From positions 44,787,924-44,851,923 of the forward strand of contig OX393581.1 in NCBI GenBank assembly GCA_947652605.1: DNA of 64,000 nt, given 5' to 3'. The position numbers were made by a program, and so were the translations under genes. Position 1 is the first letter of the stretch. Every line of letters starts with the position of its first letter. The notes beneath the pieces are model-generated. The model was not told the DNA's origin and ran no database searches. It worked only from the letters and a program-made list of their open reading frames with translations. This DNA comes from Elmis aenea (lineage: Eukaryota; Arthropoda; Insecta; Coleoptera; Elmidae). This document shows positions 21,840-33,215 of the stretch, in pieces.

Positions 21840-22335
21840 CGAAATAACTTCAAAAATATTATATTTAGACATAAAACATGCTTAACAACTTTGAAAGATA
21901 ATTAAATTTTTTACAAGAAAATGTAAAAAAATATAGGGTGTTCCATTAAAAAAAAAAGATTTATATGCGTTTAAAGTTTAGCAAAATGGACCGAGTATAA
22001 CGAACACCCTGTATATTATTTTAAAAATGTAACTAGTCAACAATCACTATGACACTATTGTCTAATAAATTACCAGAGTAAATTGCTCTGGTGTTCGTTC
22101 TTATGATAATAAATATAAATATTTTTATAACGGTCTGCATCTGTCAAAATTTTCAAAAAAACGTTAATAACTCCAAAACGGTTCATTTTAGACATAAACA
22201 ACCTATAATATTTTTGAAAGAGAATATAATTTTACATCCGAAAATTACAAAATATACAGGGTGTTATGTATAAAAAAACAATGTTTGGTATCAGAGCGCA
22301 AAAACAAAACACTGTGTATAGTTGAAAATAATTTT
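21840..22335. repeat. Second locus of the AGGGTGTT two-unit repeat
   Basis: The block matches 3900-4340 in order: TTTAGACATAAAACATG, then TATAGGGTGTTCC near 21943, ACACCCTGTATATTATTTT near 22003, then a second unit with ACGGTTCATTTTAGACATAA near 22178 and TACAGGGTGTTATGT near 22256. It is a dispersed, internally duplicated transposon relic. No coding similarity. Confidence 0.65.
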
Positions 22336-22620
22336 AGGTTATGTAGTAAATGATTACAAACAACTTTTGTATTGAAATTTTTCTAATATTATTGCTAATA
22401 ACAGAGCTATCGAATAATTCGTCTTTTACTGGGATACCCTGTTTGTATATTTCTATAGTACCTGTGAGGAAGGATAAAATAGAGTACATCCGAAATATTA
22501 GGATGTAAAGAAGAGTTTTCTTTAATTGCCAAAATTTATTGACCATTTGTCCCGATAAAAAGTTGTGTATATTACAATATATCCATTTTGTGAACCAGTA
22601 TTTCACGTATCTACTTGGCA

Positions 22621-22760
22621 TAGGCCCGATTGCATATAAGTTGAACCTGGTGTTAACCCCAGGATTAAACCACGTTATATCTAGATTGGCGCTGATATTG
22701 CCTATTTTTAGAGATTAACTTGTGTTTTAACACCAAAGTTACTTTGTGCAATCGTGCTTA
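22621..22760. repeat. 140-bp hairpin MITE
   Basis: TAGGCCCGATTGCATATAAG..GGTGTTAA on the left is inverted on the right as TTAACACCAAAGTTAC..GTGCAATCGTGCTTA. The arms are about 35 bp. Outside the arms no clear target duplication is visible. Confidence 0.68.
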
Positions 22761-23956
22761 TTTCACGAATTCGGCAAGGTCACTGATTCGGCGTTACATG
22801 TACATATAATGTCATTATTTACTAATCGCTATTAGCAGTTTTTGGCTTACAATTAGACTTAAGCCACAACATTAGCCATTATTTAACAAATCAAAATTTT
22901 TATTTATCGAATCTACAAAATTTAAATATTTCTCAAAACTTTGCTTTTGGAAACTCAAGAATAGTAATACCACCTTAGCTTAGTTTGAAGCCAAAAATTA
23001 ATTAAATTTAAAATTGTACAAGCAAAATATAAATAAAATAATTTAGAAATATTTTATTTGTAGCAAAACACCAAAAACCAGGTTCAACCCTTCGCGTTTG
23101 TCGATTTACAATTTTAAACATTTGGTCGTTTCCTCGTTTCTATATTCTTAATTTATGATTTTTAACTGATTTCTAACACTAAATTATCATTCTTATGACA
23201 TATTTAATTTATTTATATAAGCTAATTTGAACTTTACACGTCTGAACAGCTGTTAAGAAGATTTTTGAATCTAATGCGTTTATAATAACAAGTCCGTTCA
23301 TTAACTTTAGCGGGACACAATGTGTATGATATGGTATTAAGTTAACAGAATCATTATTGCGTTGTAATTTTAATATTGAAATTAACACGAACTCATCAAG
23401 TTTATGTTCTGACCTGATTTTTAATTACGATAAAACGCAGAGTTGTAATCTTTGAGCAAATATAAATTTCCATTTTTATTACGCGTAACACATTTTACAG
23501 CTGTTATTATCCCAGCTAACGTCCATACACACATTATGAACGAACAAATTTCACGATACTGGACGTAAGTTAACACTGAAAAAGTAGTTTTGCATACAAT
23601 TACGGGGTAATTATATCACACACCTGATTGTATAACAGAGATTGCACGAAAAAAATTACGAGTGATGCTTACAATAATTGCCAAGTAGATTCTTATTAGT
23701 TATTTATGTTATTCTGTTGGTGCTTTATTGTATGTCACGGAAGTGTTAACAAATAAACTGCTACGTCAGATTAGCTTACTGAATGAATTTATTTTGCTTT
23801 AAAAATAGTAAATATGTGAGACTAGTATAAAAATGTATTCGTATTTTGGAAGCAACATTCTTACATTTTGCATGATCCTTGTTTTTTTTTAAATTATTTC
23901 AAAAAACAGTTTTAAAAAAGTTAAAAAAGCTTCATTCTGTTTTCATCTTTCTCAAA
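22761..23956. other. No gene recognised
   Basis: No recognised coding similarity, transposon ends or RNA genes. Confidence 0.6.
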
Positions 23957-23964
23957 TGTACAGT

Positions 23965-24738
23965 CAGGGCCGGCCACAGGAGGGGAATAACAGCGGATGC
24001 AAGGCATCCGGGACCCATAAAAAAGAAACAAAAATGCAAAACAAAACAACAACAAAAAGGGAAAAATTTTAATGCAGTTAAAAAGACCAGTCTCTTTGAA
24101 CGAAATTTGGTTATTTACGTTGGTTAATATTTTATTTTTTTGTGTAATTATTTAAGTCTGTTTTATCGTAGAGAAATTTGCGGGTGTCCCAAAAAATTAC
24201 TTGCACCTGTACCTCTATACAGGGTGGTTCACTTTTTAGTAGCAAGACCTAACAGTCGATAGAAAAACTTCTTTTAAAGCGAATATTCCATATCAACATG
24301 GGTCCACAAACGCTTCATTTTAAAGATACAGGGTGTTGAAATTTTCGAAAAAATATCGATAATGTTTAACCGTTTCTCAACCAATATATATATTTAAACC
24401 AAATTTGGTATATACAGCACCACCTTACAGGTTACCACAATTACACAAAAATCTACTGGTTGAGAAACGGTTAAACATTATCGTTATTTTTTCGAAAATT
24501 TCAACACCCTGTATCTCTAAAATGAAGCGTTTTTGACTGTCCTGCTACTAAAAAGTGGACCACCCTGTATACATCAAAAAGGGGGGGCATTTATAATGAA
24601 GTTGTCTCTTTAAACGAAATTTGGTTATTTTTTTATTTTATTTGATTAGTAGGTATTTTATTTTTCGTAAAACTATGTTAAGACTTTTTTATAGTTGAGA
24701 AGTTTTTGGGGTGCCCCGAAAAATTACTTGCGGCCCTG
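23965..24738. mobile_element. hAT MITE (CAGGGCCGGC ends) with a duplicated right part
   Basis: CAGGGCCGGCCACAGG on the left and CTTGCGGCCCTG on the right are inverted ends. Flanking octamers TGTACAGT (23957-23964) and AGTACAAT (24739-24746) agree at six positions. The right part is present twice as direct repeats, near 24077-24207 and 24596-24738 (both with CGAAATTTGGTTATTT and AAAAATTACTTGC), on either side of the fold-back at 24218-24569. Confidence 0.82.
24218..24569. mobile_element. Double fold-back element (element within element)
   Basis: The outer ends TACAGGGTGGTTCACTTTTT and AAAAAGTGGACCACCCTGTA are inverted repeats with TA edges. Inside, at 24327-24513, lies a second palindrome with its own CAGGGTG/CACCCTG ends (ATACAGGGTGTTGAAATTTT and AAATTTCAACACCCTGTAT), whose arms pair nearly to the centre (GGTTGAGAAACGGTTAAACA). 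Outer and inner arms together pair over most of the 352 bp. Confidence 0.92.
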
Positions 24739-24746
24739 AGTACAAT

Positions 24747-26008
24747 AGAAAATGTTTTAAATGTCGAAATAGACAGTTGAAACTGTCTGTGAAAAACGAT
24801 GTTTCAATAATATATTTCTTGCAAAAAACGTAAATTATTTTACAACAATGTTCATTTCGATAATTTTTTTAATGAAGATTTGTAAATAAATAACCTCAAT
24901 AATATTATAGTAGCATGTTTTAAGTTCATTCAACAATTTTAATGTTAGTTACGTGTGTTCGCCAACGACTCATACATGTTTTTTGCGGTAATGGCATTAT
25001 TAACTTATTTATGTTGTTTTTGTACGGAGAAAGTGTACACAGCGATTGAAATATAAACAATATTGACGATATTGTTAATGAATATCGGCATTTTAATTCT
25101 TATGCACGACATTTGGACTCACAACCCGGCAAATATGTGTCCGTTTTAATTACAACGATGGAATAATAATAAAATTAACGAATCACAGGTGCACTTCCGC
25201 TCTTCAGCGTCATGCAATGGTACTTCGAACCCTCATATGAACCAGGTATGGGTTGAGCGAGCGTAAACTTGCGGTATATGAACTAAAAATATGTATTTTA
25301 TTCATTTCCTAACTCGTTTTAAACTGATTGTGTTATTATAATTTGAATAGGAGTTATCTAGCCTTAGTGCAACTGTATTTTTTTAAGTACATTTTCCGAC
25401 GTAGGCGTTCATCAATGGATCTAATTTAATGTTGCAATAAACTAGATTATGTAATGAACTATTTGCTTTCGTCAATTATATACTATGATGCCGATTTAAA
25501 ATGTATTTCCAGTCGTCGAAGCCGAGTGGCGATAGATAGCAAAGCTGTTAAAAGCACCCTTTTGTGACTAAGCTTGCTTCGGGCATTTTAGTTCAAAACA
25601 AAACTTTTTGACTTCAAACACTTGCCCTAACCTTTGCTGAACGGTTCGGTAATGCTTTTGGGCAAGCAGCGACTGGTATTTTCTGAAACAATTGGGTAAT
25701 TGTTAACTAACACTACTACTATTTTATAATGTGATAAAAAGTGTATAGAAATTAGAATCCATTCAAATTTGTCTTTTTTTGAAAAGGAAAATGTTTATTT
25801 AAATAAACAGTTTCGTTTAGAAAAGTGCGCCTTATTTTATTTATATTTTCTTTACAAGTAATAAAGTATTTAAAAAAGAAAGGTCAGAAATTGGTTATTT
25901 TTTTTACTCTAACTGCATTATGCAAATTATACACTCATTAAACAAAATTGTGTTTTAGCAAGTTAATAATTGTATGAATTCATGTCAGTAACGATATAAT
26001 TGTATAAA
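24747..26008. other. No gene; possible tRNA-like inverted-repeat element at 25510-25676
   Basis: No coding similarity. At 25510-25676, CCAGTCG and CGACTGG bound a block that also contains GAAGCCGAGTGGC (A-box-like) and CGGTTCGGTAATG (weak B-box-like). The spacing of about 120 nt is wrong for a tRNA, so it is only a possible SINE relic. Confidence 0.35.
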
Positions 26009-26012
26009 TTAA

Positions 26013-26637
26013 CCCTTTGAACCCCAGTGGAACCACAAATATTATAATTATTTCTCGGCTGCCTTGCAGTCGAGGGATAACTTACTAATGTGAAATTATT
26101 TTTACCCCTTCAAACGCTTAATTTTTTTTAAATTTGCTTTTTAATAACTCACTAGTATTTCAAGCAATTTATATATAAAAAAACGCTTCAAAATTTGATA
26201 AAAACCAATTCAAATAGATTTTTAAAACTTATTACATGTCCATTCTTGAATACAGCATTGGAACTTTCCTAAGATATAATAATTTTTGAATCTTAAAATA
26301 TTTTTAACTGAATGTATGAAAATTTTGATAGGTATTCGCACAATGCCTAGCAGTGACAAAACACAAATACATATACCTACCGTAAAATATCGAATACCTA
26401 AATATTTAAGGGACTTTTGCTGTTACAAAAAAAAGGGTCATTTTCATGTGACGTTGCTTATCTTGATTAAAAAAATATATTGCAAAATATAGAACACATT
26501 TAAACTGGAAACTTAAAAATGTCGAGTGTGACCATAGCCTTCTTTAGTAACTATAGAAGGCTGTGGTGTGACCCGAGATGGGAGTACGGATGAATAACAC
26601 TGATGTCGCGTCACACCCGACATAGGAGTTCTAAGGG
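26013..26637. mobile_element. piggyBac-type MITE flanked by TTAA
   Basis: The left end CCCTTTGAACCCC and right end GGAGTTCTAAGGG are imperfect inverted repeats, each directly flanked by TTAA (26009-26012 and 26638-26641). CCCT-type ends with a TTAA duplication are characteristic of piggyBac. Near the right end is a hairpin (CATAGCCTTCT at 26533 and AGAAGGCTGTGG at 26555) inside an outer GTCGAGTGTGACC/GCGTCACACCCGAC repeat. No transposase is present; the open frame at 26286-26492 has no similarity. Confidence 0.85.
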
Positions 26638-26641
26638 TTAA

Positions 26642-28120
26642 ATACTGGAGTTTAATTTAAACTGTTATAAAAAATAGTTCATATTTAAGTACTTTATTTT
26701 AAACAACAATAATCTTAAAATTACCATTTCTAATTCTAAAACGTTCAAATACGAATTGTAAGATACACAGTAACTTCAAAATATGGATAATTTAAATCTG
26801 GTTGCTTCTGCTGGGCCAACCACTCATGTCGGTATTTGAGCTCCAAAACCTTAACTGATTTTGATAAAATTAATCGATAAAGACACGATGAGTTTAATTT
26901 ATTAATAAAAGCGTTTTTGTGGATATTTTTTTTAATCTACACTTTCTTCTGAAACCAAAGCTGTGCGTCCAAAAATTATGTAAATGAACCTCGCTGGTCA
27001 CTAGACCATCGTCAACGGACGGAATTTCCAAAAGTAGAACTGTACTGTTTTTGTTAATATAACCGGATGTTCAGCTTAAAATACTATAAAAAATATTTTT
27101 AACATAGCTACGGTAATGAAGTACAGTACCTATTCATAATAAAATTTAAGATTACTAAGATATTTAAATGAAGTTTAGACTAATTTATGCAGTTTTTCAC
27201 CTTGTGTTGTACGATAATTCAAAGAAAAATTTGTTGATAAGTTTCTGGAGCATGTAATGTCTGTATTAAATAAATCTTAGTCATTTTCAAGATTGTTGGC
27301 ATTTCTTGTCCATTGTTTCATAAGTAGGAGATTTATTACCGGCGAAAAATTCGCAAAGAAAATGCAAATTTCCTGGTGATATAGAATTTTAAAATTATCA
27401 CAGTTTATTTACGTATTTCGTCTTAAAAAGAGCGTGTTAAAAACAGTCGTGAGAGTCGGATATGAATCAGACTAGACGTGCTCTAGCGGTATTCATTTAA
27501 TCCTTCCGATATAATTTCAACTCACAAGTTTCGCTATCACACGGCATCAAGTGATATGAATCTGTCTGTGCATGTTCGTCGGATTTTGATCCTAATTATG
27601 CATACTCTGGAAATTAAGCACTGTAGGAATATGTAAATGCCTTTAATATAACTGCCTTGCTTAAGTGAGCTTAATATTCGTCATAAATAAGTTCCCAAAC
27701 AATGTTTGCTCTGATCGCGAGATTGTGCGCAATTTATACGTTTCGATGCACTATACTCATAGTTAAAATATTAGATAATAAATCACTTCAGAATTGGGGC
27801 GGACTCGTTCTAAACGTAATTACGCTGCCAAACAAGGCGATACTTACTTGCCATATGTGTAAACCGTATACTGGGCTTGAGATTCGTATGCTAATTAAAC
27901 GATAGTTTATTCAAACAATATTAAACATAGGAAACAAAACAAGTTTTTCAAAAATTTTAAATAAAAGGTTTGTTCCAAGCTTCCAGCAGTGCATTTTGTA
28001 CTAATTCACGAACTGGTTCATGAATTGGTTTATGCCCATGCGTCATGGACCGCTTAACCGGCATGCCTAACTGTAAATGACATATTTTTTTACGACCACT
28101 AATGTAAATGACTATTGCTG
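26642..28120. other. No gene recognised
   Basis: No recognised elements. The open frame at 27702-27905 has no family resemblance. Confidence 0.6.
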
Positions 28121-28390
28121 TACAGAATGGTCCGAATTCGATGGGATTACATGGGTATCTCGCTTAATATGCAAGATAGGGAAACGGTTAAATTACCAAA
28201 AATGTGCAGTTTTTTTTTTGGACAAAATCATAAACAGTTTCAAAATTATTCTATCCCATTCAATCCCAAATCTGACTCTCGCCATCTTATAGCAAACAAA
28301 ATCTTCAAAAATGTTTTCTTTTGGAATTTTTGTGTATTAGCAACGATAGCTGAGATATTTGAATTTAAAAATTCGCGCGTGGATATTTAA
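28121..28390. mobile_element. Left half of a fold-back element of the 50602 family
   Basis: The block starts TACAGAATGGTCCGAATTCG and continues ATGGGATTACATGGGTATCT.. and AAACGGTTAAATTACCAAAA, matching the left arm of the element at 50602-51247. No inverted right end follows, so it is a truncated copy. Confidence 0.75.
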
Positions 28391-29572
28391 CATTTCAGAA
28401 CTGCTTTAACTTAATAACGGTTTCAAAACGCGCTAAAATGACCTTTTATAAATTAAAAATAGGATCTTATTAGCTTAAGTCTACCGCAAACAAAAGTTGC
28501 TTAAAAGAAAAATAATATTTAAAGAGTTTGTTTACCAAAAGTAATACATATTTTTTTATGAAGTTTTAAAGTTTATTAACCAGTAAAATATGTGTATAAT
28601 ACGCATTATTATTGGAGTTTTTTTTTACCTTGAATTCATAGAAATTATTATGAAAATTTCGTGCAACTTTACAGTGTAGTCATCATCATGCAAGCGACCT
28701 TTTATCTCTATTACGATAGAACGGTTGTCATTAGAAGCACATAATATTTTTTGTGGTTGGCTTGAGTAGCCTAACCTAAGTAGGTCCTAAGCTTATAATT
28801 TTATGTTTTATGGGGGCCCCGTCATGAAACAAAGAATAATGAATTCCTAGAACACAAATTAGTTATGTTTTGAAACACATTGGCGGCTTCCCATTGTTAA
28901 CTATCTATCGAAAATTAAAATATGTATACGTGCATAACGGTTAAGAGTGTCGAAACTGACCGCTAATTGGTTAATTACCGCGTTGGTACATTATGCGAGT
29001 CCAAAATTAGTAAAAGATATCAAAAGTCGGTCGGTCGACTTTGAACACAACTCATAATAATTACAGACTAAATTAATTAGGATATGCGGTTAATTCCATA
29101 AAATTCTAATATCATTTGTTTTATTATAATTGCATCTCGGAAAATTAGAATCTGGATCTAATTATAATATATTTTAATTTTTAATGTATCGCTATCGTGT
29201 GCAGCTGAAGCAATTTAAGAAATTAACTAAAGTACTGTTGGGATCTCGGAAACTTAGCGCGTGAAATAATTCATAACACGTTTTTTCTAAATCAGTTTTT
29301 AATTCATTCCCTTTTTTTTTGCAAATACAGCGTGCCTCCAAAATACCGTCCCATCAGCTTATACTTTAAATAAATAGACTTTAGGTGATCTTCTACTTAG
29401 AAAAAAGCTCCACATTACTGTGACATTCAACTTTTAATTTATTTAAAATCTAATCAGTAAGCAACAAATTTACGCTAGATATTTTTTAGATTTGTTCCAG
29501 CCACACTATGTACGATCTGACTAACGATCAGCTGTATGCGCAGTATCGATATCGCGTTACAGCACCGTCTAT
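28391..29572. other. No gene; lone TACAGCGTG terminus near 29328
   Basis: No coding similarity. A single TACAGCGTGCCTCCAAAATA near 29328 resembles a left terminus of the CAGGGTG group without a partner. Confidence 0.45.
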
Positions 29573-29988
29573 GGCCGCATTCCACTCAAGCACCGTGCAA
29601 GTGCACGGTACACTTATTGTATGTGTACGGTACACAATGAATGGAACGGTCGGTGTAGCAAAGTGCATGTGTAACGTTTACGTATTTATACTTAACCTCA
29701 AAATTTTCAGTTTATGATTGCAGTGAACTATTTTGCAGTTGAAACATTGATTATTATATTATATTTTTAGGATTTTAGGACATTACCGTGCAAGTGTAAT
29801 CCATTTTTCTCACACCACTGTCAATCATATGAAAATTTGAGGTTATGTTAGTTCAGTTCTACAAGTGCCCGGCATAATTTTTAAGTACACTTTAGGAGTA
29901 GTTGTCGTACCGCCGTGCATGTGCACAGATTGATGGAACACTGGCAGTACATGTACCGATGTGCACGGTGCTTGAGTGGAATGCGGCC
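29573..29988. mobile_element. MITE with GGCCGCATTCCACTCAAGCA ends
   Basis: GGCCGCATTCCACTCAAGCA and its inverted copy TGCTTGAGTGGAATGCGGCC bound a 416-bp element; the match continues into CCGTGCA and GTGCACGG. TAT lies on both outer sides, a possible 3-bp duplication. GTGCACGGTACA-like motifs recur inside. Open frames on both strands are by-products. Confidence 0.9.
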
Positions 29989-31087
29989 TATGATAGTACA
30001 TCGGACGGTTAAAACAGTACATGAACGAAGGCAAGAACTAGCGCTGGGATTTGCACACGTGTGCGCTGTTCTTAAATAACGTGAGCTCTGGTTCGCTGCT
30101 AGTACTGCTTTCTTAAAATGTTTACACTTGCGATGCTTAAATTTCTATGAACACAATAGAAACAATAGTATATTACATAGCAAGAGTTATAAGAAGCATA
30201 TTAGGCACGAGTTTAGAGTTCCGCACGGAGCCGCGTAGATATTAGGTAAAACACAAGGGAATTATAAAATTGACTAAATAATAATTAAAATTTCTACTCC
30301 AATTGTTACAATTTGACACAATTTAAGCCAGATTATACCTAATACAAAATAATAAAACAACATACGCAGAGTTGGAACAGTTGATAAAATACTGTAACAC
30401 TTTACATTTTAAAAATCTGACACTTCCTGCACTAAATAATTAAACATTAATTGCAACACCTTAACAATACGGTTTACTTGAATCTCTTACAAATTAAATA
30501 GTTTTTTATAGCTTCTTTTCCGGAAAACTGTTTAATTTGACTCCGAGCACTTGCTTTAGCTCATATATGTATTAGATGTTTATATTACGATCATAAAAAC
30601 GCTGTTAATTCAAGAATTTTTTGCCTTTTAGTTTAACAACGCAATCGCCACATCAAAAATGTTAGTATTTTTTAGTAATTTGTTATAATTTAGACTAGTG
30701 TAAGTTTTACTACTATCCGTTTGCATATCTAAATCTTTAATTCTTTTAACAAAGCATGTACACATTAGCAATATAATTTGATGTTCCTTATAGGAATGCG
30801 TAACGCATTACGATTAAACACGGAGATATAGTATTTACCGTTTTGCATTTTAAGACATTTTCATGTTATTATCCATTATTAAAAAATTAATGTGTTTTTA
30901 ATTTTTTCTATATTGTTTTAACTCAAATGCAACACTGAATTTATTACAACGAGCAGTAAGAAATATTTCTATACAGTACTTTTTTGGAATGTAGTCAGTT
31001 GATGATCGATATATTATTTGTTAACGATGAAGAGTACTGAATGAATGAAATGTGGATAGCGTTAAACTAAAAGTAGCCAGTGACTTA
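29989..31087. other. No gene; short CACGAGT-type repeat at about 30165-30240
   Basis: AGTTATAAGAAGCATATTAG then GCACGAGT at 30185-30213 matches the hairpin at 41736-41806 and is probably half of that repeat. Otherwise nothing recognised. Confidence 0.5.
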
Positions 31088-31863
31088 TACAGTGTGTCCA
31101 AAAGGTATGGAATATGCTATGTATCTCAGTAAAGATCCACTTTAAGGTAAAATGTTTTGAATAAAAGTTGTTTGGTACTTAGTTTCCCACCATAAGACAA
31201 TTTTTTTTTCCCGAATAACAAAAGCGGAATGAAAAAATTGCATTTTTTTAAATGACAGGATACACCTATATTTTATACATTAATAGAGAATTTTTTTCAT
31301 TTTTTAATGATAGGGTCACCTTAAAAATAAAGTTCATGCTAAGATGCCGGAGAATATCGAAAATTTAAAAGATCGTATTAGTATTAAAAGGAGAGATGAG
31401 GTCTATTACACCTGAAATGGTTGGGAATGTTATTAACGAGTTTAAAAACCGAGCTTATCATTGCCAAGCTGTAAATGGTTCACAGTTTGAACACTGTTGT
31501 AGATTTCGTCAAAAAATTTAGTTCTTATGATGTTTTTGTTACTAACTTCTAAACAATTACAATAATTTGAGAGTATTTTTTGGGTTTTTCTCAAAAAGTT
31601 GCTTAAGTAAGGTTCTAAAGTTTTGCATCATTGAAAAGAGAAAAAAATCTTTATCAAATGAGTATAATATATCTAGGGGTACATTGTCATTTAAAAAAGT
31701 TCAATTGTTTTTCATTGCGCTTTTGTTATTCGAAAAAATAGAATTTAAATTTTGTCTTATGGTGGAAAACAAGTACCAAACAACTTTTATTCAAAACATT
31801 TTTTTTTAAGGTGGATATTGACTGAGACATATAGCATATTCCATACTTTTTAGACACACTGTA
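31088..31863. mobile_element. Mariner-derived fold-back element, copy 1 (CAGTGTGTCC ends)
   Basis: The left end TACAGTGTGTCCAAAAGGTA and the right end TACTTTTTAGACACACTGTA are inverted; the arms run about 200 bp (GTTGTTTGGTACTTAGTTTC pairs with a decayed complement near 31769). TA lies at each edge. Between the arms is a degraded C-terminus of a mariner-like transposase (31314-31521). A sister copy is at 38477-39232. Confidence 0.9.
31314..31521 (+). pseudogene. C-terminal fragment of a mariner-like (IS630 superfamily) transposase
   Basis: The first frame gives GHLKNKVHAKMPENIENLKD, the region just after the catalytic core in insect mariner-like transposases. An unrelated stretch of about 25 nt then shifts the frame, and the second frame resumes with ITPEMVGNVINEFKNRAYHC, then QAVNGSQFEH, and runs to a stop at 31519-31521. 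The DDE/D catalytic domain is missing entirely, so it cannot be functional. The same segment, less damaged, occurs on the minus strand at 38825-38998. Confidence 0.82.
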
Positions 31864-31879
31864 TAAATATTTTTTGTTG

Positions 31880-33215
31880 TCACATTTTTATATTCAACAT
31901 TCTTAATCGGGTCCTCTTGTCAACGTGTATTTTCCTAGTTCTTGATAATGTTTCTTCATCCCAGCCTACCATTGCATTGGCTAACTGTGGCACATATCTC
32001 CAGCTGACTCCTTTTTCTTCTAGTCTATGTCTCACTTAGTTTTTCCATTTTATTCTTGGTGCTCTTTTACTTCTTTTTTCCTTCGTTTTCCATCCCATTT
32101 TTGATATCCCAGCCATCTTAATTGGTTTGTCTCCATCTTTTTCTATGTCTTTCACTTCCAAGCTTTTTCTGATTTTCTCGTTGCTTATCTTATGAATTAG
32201 TCTACATCCTTCTATGCTTCATTCTTCTCAAAATTCTCCTGCCCTGCGTCTGCGTCCTTGTTTTTGCTTTTCTATTAGTGCCCAAATTTCTTAACTATAA
32301 GTAAGAAATGGTACGTACGCTGCATTAAAAACTCGTGTCTTGGTTTTTTTGACATCTTATCAATCATTTATTGTTGGCGTGGGAAAATTTTGTCGTTGCA
32401 GCTTCACCACTTTACTTTCTCTCGATATCTTCCAAAGCTTTTTCCTTGCGACTTTATCAAAGGCTTTGGTCAAATCAATAAAACATAAGTACAGCGTCTT
32501 TCAATGTCCATTGTTTTTTCACCTAACTGTCTTAACGTAAAAATCAGGTCTAAAGCCGCATTGTGCCTTATCCAAATTTCTTTCAAAATGTTTTCTTAAT
32601 CTCTCTCAATTTGTTTCATATAATTTTTCTGCAACACTTGGAGTGATGTGCTTCTATATTTTTGCATTTTTACTATCGCCAGCTTCTTCTTCTTTTTCTC
32701 CTTTTGCCTTTTCAGGCGTCGGAGAGTGGTTTCGTGTCCATTTCTACCATGCTCTGCTATCTGCTGCTAGTGTTTTCATTTCTTCTACTGTTTTTCCTTT
32801 TTGTAACCCTATTTCCCTTATTTGCTCTGTCCATCTTCTTCTTGGTCTCCCTCTTTGTTTTTTGCTGGCTTTCCAATTTCCATTATCGCTCTATCCAACT
32901 CTGCTTTAGTTATTTCTTGTTCATACTCTTGCTAGTTTGCTTTGTGCATCTCCTCCAGTTGCTCTTCTTCCTCATGATTTATCATATTGTGATTTTCCAA
33001 TAACTCCTTGAAACAATTTTCCCATCTTTAATAATTTCTTTCTCTGCTGTAAGTATTTTTCCTTCTTATCCATTATTTGTTTTGACGTATGGTTTTCTCT
33101 TTTCTTCATTTTTTTAATACTTAGTATAAAAGCTCATGCTTGCTGGTGTAGTGTTCTTCAAAAAAATTTCCAAAGTCATTCCAATTGTTTATTTTTGCTT
33201 TTAACACAATCCATT
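31880..33215 (-). pseudogene. Scrambled RTE-like non-LTR retrotransposon remnant
   Basis: On the minus strand several blocks match an endonuclease-reverse transcriptase ORF. A linker between the endonuclease and RT comes first (WNDFGNFFEEHY, then RWENCFKELLENHNMINHEE and EITKAELDRAIMEIGKPA, about 33215-32875). Next is a C-terminal-like block (RGRPRRRWTEQIREIG then GKTVEEMKTLAAD, about 32865-32740). Then an RT core piece follows (QCGFRP near 32550, then FIDLTKAFDKVARKKLW, palm motif A, near 32470). Finally comes a true C-terminus (TRVFNAAYVPFLTYS, then RAPRIKWKN, RHRLEEKGVSWRYVPQ). Motif C (the YADD-type box) is missing, and there are many stops and frameshifts. The plus-strand hydrophobic frames at 32340-33003 are shadows. 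A C-terminal block upstream of the RT core suggests two fragments joined or a nested copy. Confidence 0.85.

Noticed and set aside
25510..25676. tRNA gene
   Set aside because: A- and B-box-like words are about 120 nt apart and no cloverleaf forms; at most a SINE relic.
32340..33003. Plus-strand membrane-protein-like open frames
   Set aside because: They are complements of the RTE-like remnant read on the minus strand, which has recognisable motifs.
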